Source of the DNA: Fluviispira vulneris
GTDB taxonomy: Bacteria > Bdellovibrionota_B > Oligoflexia > Silvanigrellales > Silvanigrellaceae
DNA: 64,000 nt
Assembly (NCBI RefSeq): GCF_014281055.1
Contig: NZ_JACRSE010000002.1
Location: forward strand, 496,001 to 560,000
Reading direction: 5' to 3'
A program made the translations under genes and the position numbers. Of this stretch, positions 17,083 through 25,039 are shown piece after piece. The notes beneath the pieces are model-generated. The model was not told the DNA's origin. It ran no database searches and saw nothing but the letters and a program-made list of their open reading frames with translations. Each line of letters opens with the position of its first letter. Positions within the stretch are counted from its first letter, which is position 1.

Positions 17083-18528
17083 ATGCTGAATTCAACCACA
17101 AAGAAAATTATCATTGAAATAGAAAATAATTTTGATCTTTTTGAAAAATATTTGTATTCACCTACTTTAATTAAAGATTTTAAGAAATTTCTTTTAAATT
17201 ATCGTGGAATGAAAGTTTTAGATATTCCTCAATCTTATAATCGAGATCAATTGGCTAAACAGACCGCAGAAAATATAGTTAATTTTTTTATAAATATCTT
17301 TGCCAAAACTGGATTAGCCGAACATTCAGAAGAAGAAATTTTAAATATTTTAAATGAAGTTGAAGAAAGTGTTAATTTATCTCTCTATTATTGGTTTGGT
17401 TTAAGCGATCGCAATTACCAATTTAGAACACTTATTCACTTTTTTGAGTTAGAAGGAATAGGATCTGTCTTTCTCACAAAAAATAAACATGACTTTGCAG
17501 TTTCTTTAAGTGAAGATGGCATCCGCTTTGGATTGGCTTCAAGTGATCATGAACCAAAATATATGCCTGTTTCTAAAGTTTGCGAATTAGAAAAATTTAC
17601 AGAAAAAACAACAGAAAGAAAATTATTTGCACGGATTCGAACAATTCAAAGGGAAATTTGTTTACTTATTGATGATTGGGAGCACTTAAATTCTATTCTT
17701 GCCGTTGAATATGGGAGAACTTTTCAAGACTTTCAAAATTTAAGATCAAAAAAAGCTGAAGAAGAGCATCTTCAAGTCGTTAATAAAATGAATTCACGAC
17801 GAGATACTTTAGCAACTTGGTGCTTGCAATCATTTTGTGACTTTCAAGAGTGGTTTGAAAGAATTTCTTTGGCGAAAGATTTTTCGGATGATATCCGTTT
17901 AGAACTCGAAGCAGCATCTTCATTGCTATTATCTGGTTTGCAAAAAATATTTTTGCCCGCTTCTGTCAGTCGTCACCGTTATTGTGAAAGTGTTCCAAAT
18001 CTTCTAGAAAGATATGCTCTATCAAGAGTGAGATTAAATAATAACGACGTTTCTTCAAGACTTTTATTGCAAGCTTGTATGAGTGCACAAGGAAAACCTT
18101 TTGATGAGACTTTATTTGATTTTATTGAAAAAAAACCTTTTGAATGGACATTTTCATTCGATCCTTCATCTGCCATCAAATCATTTTCATGGAGTTATTC
18201 GCGTGAATTACATCTGGTTTTGAGTTCAATTTATGGTGTCTGTTGCTTTAAAAAAACATTACCTAATTCAATCGATGCAAATTTTCTTTCCGACATTGCA
18301 ACAACTATACAAATGCCAGAGACTTTTCCTCCAGATTTAAATCCAATGAGAAAGATATTTGAAAATAAGATTGATCTTCTTGATAAAAATATTCAGAAAA
18401 CAATTCAATATTTGTTAAATTTTTTAGAAACAAATGTTAAGGTAACTAAAAATACAAAAGAATTATGTCAATTTATTAAGACAAATCTTCAGCCCGCTCA
18501 GGAGACTTTAAATGGATCTCTATCATGA
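17083..18528 (+). CDS. Unknown protein of the Hsp70-like operon (481 aa)
   Basis: I do not recognise a family. The protein is soluble-looking, without signal peptide or membrane segment, mostly helical by composition, and rich in Leu, Phe and Glu. It has a Trp/Cys cluster WCLQSFCDFQEWF (about residues 245-257). The start ATG 17083 lies four bases after the Hsp70 stop, with AGGAAA inside the end of that gene. A TTG at 17041 is an unlikely alternative because it lies well inside the Hsp70 gene. The 3' end overlaps the J-like gene by 17 bases. Tight packing between an Hsp70 and a J-like protein suggests a nucleotide-exchange, adaptor or client role (inference only). It does not show a GrpE motif. 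Confidence 0.8.
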   Translation: MLNSTTKKIIIEIENNFDLFEKYLYSPTLIKDFKKFLLNYRGMKVLDIPQSYNRDQLAKQTAENIVNFFINIFAKTGLAEHSEEEILNILNEVEESVNLSLYYWFGLSDRNYQFRTLIHFFELEGIGSVFLTKNKHDFAVSLSEDGIRFGLASSDHEPKYMPVSKVCELEKFTEKTTERKLFARIRTIQREICLLIDDWEHLNSILAVEYGRTFQDFQNLRSKKAEEEHLQVVNKMNSRRDTLATWCLQSFCDFQEWFERISLAKDFSDDIRLELEAASSLLLSGLQKIFLPASVSRHRYCESVPNLLERYALSRVRLNNNDVSSRLLLQACMSAQGKPFDETLFDFIEKKPFEWTFSFDPSSAIKSFSWSYSRELHLVLSSIYGVCCFKKTLPNSIDANFLSDIATTIQMPETFPPDLNPMRKIFENKIDLLDKNIQKTIQYLLNFLETNVKVTKNTKELCQFIKTNLQPAQETLNGSLS

Positions 18529-18985
18529 AGAAAAGCATGAAGAAAATATGATCGTTCCGCGTCGGAGGGCGGCAAGTGAAATAAAACTTCTGCGCCTCGA
18601 ACTCATTCCAAAAGGAAAAAGTCCTTGTGAAGAAATTGGCAGTGAATGGTCTTCCGCTCAGCCTGCAGAAAATTTATCCCCTTCAAAAGCAGCTGCAAGC
18701 TTAGGTGTGGAAATCTGGGCTCCGTCTTCGGTTGTAAAAAAAAGGTATAAGACTTTACAACTTCGCTATCCTCCGGATCAATTTGTTGATAAGCACATTG
18801 ATTGGCGACCTTCAGCAGATCTTTTAGGCAATCCAAGAAATCGTTTAAATTGGTTTTGGCAAAGTGGTTTTATTCCTCTACCTGAAAGCTCACTTTCTTA
18901 TAAAGAAAACTCATTGTGGGACAAGGAAAATGCTGAAGCTATTCTAGACAGCCGAACAGCATTAAAACGCTTGTTTGAAAGTTAA
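18512..18985 (+). CDS. J-domain-like protein with HPD changed to PPD
   Basis: Residues about 58-92 align by eye with helices II-III of a J domain: AASLGVEIWAPSSVVKKRYK corresponds to the family pattern LGV...AS...IKKAYR, and TLQLRYPPDQF to LALKYHPDR. The invariant His of HPD, needed to trigger Hsp70 ATP hydrolysis, is Pro87 here. The rest of the 157 residues is unrecognised and lacks the Gly-rich and Cys-rich regions of DnaJ. AGGAG lies eight bases before the ATG. It overlaps the preceding gene by 17 bases and is the last gene before a terminator. It may be a J-like partner that binds without stimulating the Hsp70 at 14994-17078. The J-fold call is inference. Confidence 0.6.
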   Translation: MDLYHEEKHEENMIVPRRRAASEIKLLRLELIPKGKSPCEEIGSEWSSAQPAENLSPSKAAASLGVEIWAPSSVVKKRYKTLQLRYPPDQFVDKHIDWRPSADLLGNPRNRLNWFWQSGFIPLPESSLSYKENSLWDKENAEAILDSRTALKRLFES

Positions 18986-18995
18986 ACTAAATAAT

Positions 18996-19031
18996 AAAAA
19001 GCAGGATATTTATGAATATATCCTGCTTTTT
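18996..19031 (+). terminator. Intrinsic terminator of the Hsp70-like operon
   Basis: A perfect 14-bp stem (18996-19009 with 19018-19031), 8-base loop and T-rich 3' side follow the J-like gene by 11 bases. The A-rich left arm could also serve the convergent protease gene, so it may act in both directions. Confidence 0.9.
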
Positions 19032-19061
19032 TAATTCAATTTCAAAATAAATTATTAATTA

Positions 19062-20072
19062 TCACTTAACTTCTGTGTGGTCCATTTCCATGACATTGAA
19101 GAAATTGTAGCTCATATAGTAGTCGCCAGAATCACCCACTCCTGCGCCCCAAGAGTTACGAATTTTGAAGAGTTTTTGGTTATCGTCATAACCTATGATA
19201 ACAACTTCATGACCCGCATTGCTTCTGCCACAGTAGTTTCTGCTGCCAGGTTGATCACAAGCCCAAAGTCCACCATTGGTTTTTTTACCATTGATTTTAA
19301 AACTAAAGCCATTGACACCTGTGCTGTCCGCCGTTGAAAGCAATGAACCAATTGCCACTCTATGTCCATTTTTAAGTGCAGCTTTTACTGCATTGATGTC
19401 TCTAGTACCTACATAAGTCCAATTGATATTACCAGCTTGGCTCTTATCGCTCGTACTTTGGTATTGGGTAGGAGAAACTTTTTGGCTCGGAGTAGGGTAA
19501 GTTGAGCCAAAACATTTGCCTTTTGGAATAATGCCGTAAGTTTTTAAAGGTTGAAGTATTTGGACGGCAGTGTATGCACCATTCCAAAAGTCATTGCCAA
19601 GATATTTATTAAGAGCGAGGCTACATTGTTGGTCAATAAAGTCACCGGCAGATAATCTTGCATCCAATGCTGCTGTAGCAGCAAACGTAACACAGGTTCC
19701 GTATTGACCTTGATTGAGTACAGGAACGTTGCTCATGCCAAGATCGACGGCTCCAGGAGATTGGCTAAATGGAACTATGGTGCTGTAGTTCGGTTCTGCT
19801 CCTATTTTTGTTTTGAATTCTTCTAATGCATAGTCATTTTCAGCAAGCATTTCTGCTGATGGTTTAATAGTCATAAGCTTAATTGTTTTAAAACCTGTTA
19901 ATGCTTCTAGATCCGTACTTAATTCGAATGGATCCACACCTGCAGGAATAGTTACTGTTTGGCTACCTTCTACAGTGTAGCGAGGAGAATTCTCGCTTCC
20001 TGCTGCGTATGCAGCAATTGATAAAAGAGCGAAAGACGATATGACTGCTTTTGCTTTCGAAAAATTACGCAT
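19062..20072 (-). CDS. Secreted papain-like (C1A) cysteine protease
   Basis: A signal peptide (about residues 1-23, AYA|AG or similar) precedes a propeptide-like stretch to about 110. The papain triad is visible: oxyanion Gln121 and catalytic Cys127 in NQGQYGTCVTF, His288 in NAGHEVVIIGY, and Asn306 in RNSWG. The last 230 residues are the catalytic domain. AAGGAG precedes the ATG at normal distance. It is exported, at least to the periplasm, and may digest host, prey or envelope proteins; no substrate can be named. It stands alone, convergent with the Hsp70-like operon, with a 770-base AT-rich gap upstream. Confidence 0.92.
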   Translation of the reverse strand: MRNFSKAKAVISSFALLSIAAYAAGSENSPRYTVEGSQTVTIPAGVDPFELSTDLEALTGFKTIKLMTIKPSAEMLAENDYALEEFKTKIGAEPNYSTIVPFSQSPGAVDLGMSNVPVLNQGQYGTCVTFAATAALDARLSAGDFIDQQCSLALNKYLGNDFWNGAYTAVQILQPLKTYGIIPKGKCFGSTYPTPSQKVSPTQYQSTSDKSQAGNINWTYVGTRDINAVKAALKNGHRVAIGSLLSTADSTGVNGFSFKINGKKTNGGLWACDQPGSRNYCGRSNAGHEVVIIGYDDNQKLFKIRNSWGAGVGDSGDYYMSYNFFNVMEMDHTEVK

Positions 20073-20845
20073 AACGAATCTCCTTGGTTAAAAATGAGTT
20101 AATTATTGAACTAAGCTATTTAATGAGTGAAGAAATTTCATCATAAATATTATTCTTTGTTCATGTATAAATTAACCTTTTAAACGATAAATCAAATTAT
20201 TTGTTACGTAAAGAAGGGGGTTTTAAACTCGAAAAAAACTTTCAATAGAATACCATAACTATAGATTATGAAATTTGTACTTAGGAAGTAAAATAAAAAT
20301 AGTAAGCTCTATTTATAGTTTTCTCTCTAAAATAAATAGTACTAGCATGCATGTCTTTTGTTGATCGGAGCAAAACGATGAAATATATTAAGAGATTCAT
20401 TTTTTTGATTGATGGAATATTATTTTAGGCTATCTAGTCAATTATTTGCTTTATTTTTTATGTTTTTCTTTTATTTAAAAAAATAATATAATTTAAAAAA
20501 TAAAAATCTGTTGTTGTGTTTTTATTGTTATCAATAATAGATAAATAAAAAAATATAGGATTTCTTTTTTTATTCTTAAAATAATGAGCGTCTTTTTTAT
20601 ATAGTGGAAAATAATTGTTTAAGAATATTTCATTAAATGTAGATTTTTTATTCAGGATGGATTTTTGATTCATTCCTAAGATTAAATTAAAAGTTCATGT
20701 CAAAGAGTTGACATTGTGTTCTTTGAGCCCTGCAAATTTGTGCTGACAAGAATACTTTCGCATTTCTCACTGATTTCTCAATTTCTGTCGATGTTGCTTA
20801 AGAAATTTGATTTTTGCCATCTTTATGAACGAAAGGTCATTTTTG
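20073..20845. other. AT-rich intergenic gap without recognised gene
   Basis: About 770 bases between the protease gene and the REC-TPR gene. One 71-codon frame on the minus strand (20458-20673) is made of Asn, Lys, Phe and Ile codons, has its AGGA directly against the ATG, and looks like chance. No repeat, tRNA or clear promoter was recognised. The 5' ends of both divergent genes must lie here. Confidence 0.6.
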
Positions 20846-22378
20846 ATGACTGTTGGCAAATTCGATCATCTAAAAGCAATCGTGATTGATGATCAATTAA
20901 ATATGAGAAAAGCAGTGAATAGAATCCTCGAAAAAACGGGTCAATTTTCAGTTGAAGATTTTCCCAATGGTCGGGAGGCAATAGCTTATTTAAAAACCCA
21001 CAGTGTTGATATTGTGATCACTGATATTTATATGCAGCAAGGGGATGGTTTCGAGGTTCTCGCTTTTATTCGCAATCGTACAATGCAAAACGACATTCCA
21101 GTTTTATTTTTCTCAGGTGAAGCTACTAAAGAAGACATTATTCGAAGTGTTGACTTAGGAGTGTCTGATTATATTTTAAAACCTTTTGAGACAAATGATA
21201 TCATACAAAAAGTTATAAATTTAATCGATAAGTATAAAAATCCCCCAGAAGAAATTAAAACTTTAAGAATTGCCGAAACACTGTATTTAAATGAAAAGTA
21301 TCAAGAGGCAAAAATTGAGTTTTTAAAAATTATAAGTCAAGGTAAACCAAGTGCACAGGTTATGTGTGGAATTGCTTTAGTCGAATCAAAACTCGGAAAT
21401 GTGACAAAGTCACTCGATTATATAAAAGAAGCTATTAAAATAAATAGTATGTATTTTCCAGCATATTCAACAGCTGCAGATATATTGCTTTCTTTGAAAA
21501 GAAAATCCGAAGCAATTCCTTATTTAGAACAAGAATTAAAAATAAATGCAAAACAGCCGCATAGAAGAATTCTTTTGGCTGATCTCTATTTAGAACAAAA
21601 AAAAGCAGAAAGTACTGATTTAGCCTTGGCACATATGAAGTTAGCCTTGCAAGACAGTCCGAGTGATGAAGTTATTTTATTAAAGTATGCAGATATTATG
21701 AAGGTAATGGGGAATTTTGAAAAATCAGTGCATTATTGTATGAAGGCGAGAAGGCAAAATCCATCAAGTACTAAATCGATTATGCAGTTGGCAAATATGT
21801 ATATCTCTGAAGGTAAAGTTTTAAAAGCTGTGGCATTATTTACAGATTTAATAAATAAGAATGCAAATCAATATGACATATATTTGTGTCGATCAAAAAT
21901 ATTCGAAAAAATGGATGATTTCGATAAAGCAATGTCAGATCTTAATAAAATTCCGACTACAAATCTTCATTTGCGCATTGAGGTATTAAAAGCAAAAGGA
22001 CGGGTTTTTGCTAAAATGAATAAACTTCCCGATGCAATTGCAGCATGTGAAGAAGTTGCCAACATGGAGCCCACTGCGGATAATTTAGCAAGAGTTGGAT
22101 TATTGTTTATTAGAATGAAGAATTATCGCAGCGCACTGGGATGGTACGAGCAATCAACCATTATGGAACCTAATCATTCAAAATACATTTATAATTTAGG
22201 TTGTTGTTATGAAGCTCTGCGCGATAAACCAAAAGCAATTCAATGTTATGAACTCTCATTAAAACTTGATCCTCAAGCTCGTGAAACTCAAGTAGCTTTA
22301 GCACGAATGAAAGGAAAAGCTCTCCCATCTAATTTGAATAAACAGAAAAATTCTAAACTTCCGCAAAAGGCAAGTTAA
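20846..22378 (+). CDS. Response regulator receiver with TPR output
   Basis: The receiver domain (residues about 8-125) has the acidic pair in AIVIDD, phospho-acceptor Asp60 in IVITDIYM, and Lys in YILKPFE. From about 140 to the end there are roughly nine tetratricopeptide repeats, for example AKIEFLKIISQGKPSAQVMC and YNLGCCYEALRDKPKAIQCY, so the output is probably protein-protein scaffolding instead of DNA binding. The frame is open to a TTG at 20807, but AAAGG is spaced for the ATG at 20846. No cognate kinase is nearby. A small charged protein gene follows 74 bases downstream and may be co-transcribed. Confidence 0.88.
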   Translation: MTVGKFDHLKAIVIDDQLNMRKAVNRILEKTGQFSVEDFPNGREAIAYLKTHSVDIVITDIYMQQGDGFEVLAFIRNRTMQNDIPVLFFSGEATKEDIIRSVDLGVSDYILKPFETNDIIQKVINLIDKYKNPPEEIKTLRIAETLYLNEKYQEAKIEFLKIISQGKPSAQVMCGIALVESKLGNVTKSLDYIKEAIKINSMYFPAYSTAADILLSLKRKSEAIPYLEQELKINAKQPHRRILLADLYLEQKKAESTDLALAHMKLALQDSPSDEVILLKYADIMKVMGNFEKSVHYCMKARRQNPSSTKSIMQLANMYISEGKVLKAVALFTDLINKNANQYDIYLCRSKIFEKMDDFDKAMSDLNKIPTTNLHLRIEVLKAKGRVFAKMNKLPDAIAACEEVANMEPTADNLARVGLLFIRMKNYRSALGWYEQSTIMEPNHSKYIYNLGCCYEALRDKPKAIQCYELSLKLDPQARETQVALARMKGKALPSNLNKQKNSKLPQKAS

Positions 22379-22452
22379 TTTTTATTTGTTTTGCTTTCTC
22401 ATTTATTTTCCCATATATTCCTTTTAGAGTGATTATTCTATGAGGTAAAAGT

Positions 22453-22860
22453 ATGAATCATAATAAAAATTCTGAAAATGAAAAATCAGAGAAAAAGAAA
22501 AATCAAAATGATGACGAACATCAAAAGTGGTTTGCACAAGGAGATCTTCAAGACTTAGCTAAAATTGGCGGAGATATCTTGAAGAAAACAGTTGCAACTG
22601 GAATGGATGTTATTAAAGAAGTTAAAGATAACTTTCCAAAAGATGCGACCCAATTTATTGTGAAAGGCAAAGATGAAATTATAAAAGGCCTAACTCAAGA
22701 AATGGCTAAAAGTATGATCTCTTTTGGAATTGAAAAGTTTTTTTCAGTTGCGCGGCAACATAAGGTTGAATTTACCATTCGTATCCGAAGAAGTGAACAC
22801 AATGAAAAGAAGGGGCACGTTATCAGAAAAAGATCCAAAATGGATATAAAAAAAGAGTGA
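22453..22860 (+). CDS. Small charged hypothetical protein
   Basis: I do not recognise this 135-residue protein. It has a Lys/Asn/Glu-rich start (1-25), an amphipathic helical centre (about 35-100, with DILKKTVATGMDVIKEV) and a basic tail. There is no signal peptide or membrane segment. A GAGGT sequence lies seven bases before the ATG. The last codons overlap the left arm of a strong terminator. Its position directly after the REC-TPR gene suggests a shared transcript. It may bind nucleic acid or membranes through the basic and amphipathic parts, but that is speculation. Confidence 0.75.
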   Translation: MNHNKNSENEKSEKKKNQNDDEHQKWFAQGDLQDLAKIGGDILKKTVATGMDVIKEVKDNFPKDATQFIVKGKDEIIKGLTQEMAKSMISFGIEKFFSVARQHKVEFTIRIRRSEHNEKKGHVIRKRSKMDIKKE

Positions 22861-22890
22861 ATTACCTATAAGGTGATTCACTCTTTTTTT
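22848..22890 (+). terminator. Strong intrinsic terminator, probably bidirectional
   Basis: Arms 22848-22867 and 22871-22890 pair over 20 bp with one T-C mismatch and a three-base loop. A-run and T-run flank the core, so it can end both the plus-strand hypothetical gene and the minus-strand rpsB-tsf unit. The left arm overlaps the last four codons of the hypothetical protein gene. Confidence 0.92.
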
Positions 22891-22912
22891 TGAATTCTAA
22901 GAAATCTATAAA

Positions 22913-23857
22913 TTAGCCTTTTGCAGCTGCAGCCACTGTTGCAGCAACTTCAGCAGCAAAATCTTCTGCCTTCTTTTCAACACCTTGACCAAGTTCAAGA
23001 CGAACAAAAGCGGAAACTTTAAGATCAGCAATTCCAAGTTTTTTCCCAGAGTCAGCAACATGTGCTGCCACAGACTTGCTGTCATCTTTTACAAAGAGCT
23101 GATCGACAAGGCAAATTTCTTTGAACCATGTCTTAATGCTACTTGGGACGATTTTAGCAAGAGCCGCTTCTGGTTTACCTTGTTGAAGGAATTTATTGCG
23201 GATGATTTCTTCTTCAGCCTTCACAGTTTCAACAGGAATTTCCTGTTCATTAAGGTATTGTGGTTTCATTGCAGCAGCTTGCAAAGCAACATCTTTACCA
23301 AGTTCAACGAGAGCTTGATTGTTGTAATGAGCTTCGATTCCTGTTCCAGAAAGTTCAACTAAAACACCAATTTTTCCACCGCCGTGAACATAGGAAGTGA
23401 CAAAGTTTTTGCCAGAACCAACGCGCTCAAAGCGACGTACAGTGATATTTTCACCAATTTGTGCAACGAGAGCTGTTGCAGCATCTTTCACAGAACTTGT
23501 GGAGTCATATTGACTTGCAAGAAGCGCATCAAGGTTTTCTGGTTTGCTTTTGCTAATAAGTGTTTGAAGATTATTTACAAAAGCTTGGAAACCATCATTC
23601 TTTGTTACAAAGTCTGTTTCGCAGTTTACTTCGAAAACAAAACCAACATTGTTGCCTTCAACAACAGTTGTGACAACGCCTTCACTTGCAGCACGAGAAG
23701 CTTTTTTCGCTGCTGTCGCAAGACCTTTTTCACGAAGAATAACGACTGCTTTTTCCATGTCACCTTCAGCGGCATCAAGAGCTTTTTTACAGTCGCTCAT
23801 TCCAGCAAGGGTCATTTCGCGTAATTCTTTAACCATTTGTGCTGTTACTACGGCCAT
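22913..23857 (-). CDS. tsf: Elongation factor Ts
   Basis: EF-Ts exchanges GDP on EF-Tu. The N-terminal UBA-like domain and the signature are clear: LREMTLAGMSDCKKAL, then GVVTTVVEGNNVGFVFEVNC with ETDFV directly after. Length is 314 residues, normal for the family. It starts MAVVTAQMVK, with AGGGA about seven bases upstream. It follows rpsB in the usual rpsB-tsf order, separated by 65 bases that hold a hairpin, so the two are probably one transcript with partial attenuation between them. The C-terminus is Ala/Lys-rich. Confidence 0.98.
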   Translation of the reverse strand: MAVVTAQMVKELREMTLAGMSDCKKALDAAEGDMEKAVVILREKGLATAAKKASRAASEGVVTTVVEGNNVGFVFEVNCETDFVTKNDGFQAFVNNLQTLISKSKPENLDALLASQYDSTSSVKDAATALVAQIGENITVRRFERVGSGKNFVTSYVHGGGKIGVLVELSGTGIEAHYNNQALVELGKDVALQAAAMKPQYLNEQEIPVETVKAEEEIIRNKFLQQGKPEAALAKIVPSSIKTWFKEICLVDQLFVKDDSKSVAAHVADSGKKLGIADLKVSAFVRLELGQGVEKKAEDFAAEVAATVAAAAKG

Positions 23858-23892
23858 TTTATATTCCCTATTTTTAAAGTTGAGAAGAAAGA

Positions 23893-23919
23893 AAGGTGCT
23901 CCATTCGGGGCACCCTTTT
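23893..23919 (-). terminator. rpsB-tsf intergenic hairpin
   Basis: Read on the minus strand, AGGGTGC pairs with GCACCTT across a short GC-rich loop, with a one-base bulge, followed by T/C-rich sequence. In the rpsB-tsf arrangement such hairpins often act as partial terminators that lower tsf relative to rpsB. No perfect T-run is present, so termination is likely incomplete. Confidence 0.5.
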
Positions 23920-23922
23920 TAT

Positions 23923-24714
23923 TTAGTTTGCTTCGTCTTCATCACGGGATTTAAGACGTTTCACCTTAACTTGGGAGCGTCCACCTTCAGAAGAGAAGGA
24001 GGAGTCTTCTTTAGTCAATTCAGATCTGCGGCGTTGTTTGCCTTCGAGAGCTGCATCGGAGATAAGGCTTGCATAAAGCTTAATTGCTTTAAGGCTATCG
24101 TCGTTTCCAGGGATAATATAGTCGATGCCGTGTGGATCGCTGTTTGTATCGGTAACTGCGATAACTGGAATTCCAAGGCGGTTTGCTTCTGCAATCGCTG
24201 TGAATTCTTTTTTAGCGTCGATTACAAAAATAGCAGAAGGAAGGCCTGGCATATTTTTGATTCCGCCGAGAGAGCGCTCGAGCTTAATGCGAAGGCGTTC
24301 TTTAAGAGAAACTTCACGTTTTGTAATGCTTTCGTAAGTTCCGTCATTCGCCATTTTTTCAATACGCTTAAGTTTAGTGATACTTGAACGTACAGTTTGC
24401 CAGTTAGTCATCATACCACCGAGCCAGCGGTGGTGAATGTGGAACATTCCTGCTCTTTCCGCTTCTTCAACGATAATTTCTTGAGCTTGTTTCTTAGTTG
24501 CAACAAAGAGGATGTGTCCACCGTCAGCTACAGTTTGCTCAACAAAAGAAAGTGCATCTTTAAAGAGTTTTTGTGTTTTTTGAAGGTCAATAATGTGAAT
24601 GCCATTGCGCTCACCGTAGATAAACGGACGCATTTTTGGGTTCCAACGACGAATTTGGTGACCAAAGTGAACGCCAGCATCTAATAAGTCGCGCATTTGT
24701 ACTTCAACAGTCAT
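23923..24714 (-). CDS. rpsB: 30S ribosomal protein S2
   Basis: The protein shows the S2 hallmarks: AGVHFGHQIRRWNPKM at the N-terminus, then WLGGMMTNWQTVRSS, then LPSAIFVIDAKKE and IPVIAVTDTNSDP. The frame is open to 24852, but AGGAG lies seven bases before the ATG at 24714, giving 264 residues, the normal size. The C-terminus carries a short charged extension (SSFSSEGGRSQVKVKRLKSR). S2 completes the 30S platform and helps to recruit S1. It is divergent from thrS. Confidence 0.98.
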   Translation of the reverse strand: MTVEVQMRDLLDAGVHFGHQIRRWNPKMRPFIYGERNGIHIIDLQKTQKLFKDALSFVEQTVADGGHILFVATKKQAQEIIVEEAERAGMFHIHHRWLGGMMTNWQTVRSSITKLKRIEKMANDGTYESITKREVSLKERLRIKLERSLGGIKNMPGLPSAIFVIDAKKEFTAIAEANRLGIPVIAVTDTNSDPHGIDYIIPGNDDSLKAIKLYASLISDAALEGKQRRRSELTKEDSSFSSEGGRSQVKVKRLKSRDEDEAN

Positions 24715-25039
24715 ACTTAGCTCCTGCTTGGTTATAATGGTTTTAACCCCTTGTATTGCCACGGATTTGTTTAATCCACCAAGCATCTGGCAACACAGAG
24801 AATGCTCTAAAACAGGCACACATCTTAAACAATTTTTTGTCAATGAAGTCAAGATGAAAACTGCAAGTCATTGAGCTTGAGACATATATTAGAAAAACAT
24901 CAATTCATAGGTATATATTTTTTTAATATTTAAAAACATGATTTACCTGCCTATAAAATTTGTATAGTCTCACGTGGTTAATTCTCGTGGCCGCATACCC
25001 ACACTGTATGTGGGGAGCGATAAGTATAAGGAGTCGTTT
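24715..25039. promoter_or_regulatory. Divergent rpsB/thrS promoter region
   Basis: This 325-base gap must hold the promoters of the rpsB-tsf unit (minus) and thrS (plus). TTGACA on the minus strand (24837-24842) is a possible -35 for rpsB, but no well-spaced -10 follows. A/T-rich TATAAA occurs near 24953 on the plus strand. No T-box or thrS-operator-like structure was recognised. Confidence 0.4.

Noticed and set aside
20458-20673. 71-codon minus-strand frame upstream of the protease gene
   Set aside because: Nearly all Asn, Lys, Phe, Ile codons from AT-rich DNA; AGGA touches the ATG with no spacer; no recognisable protein features.
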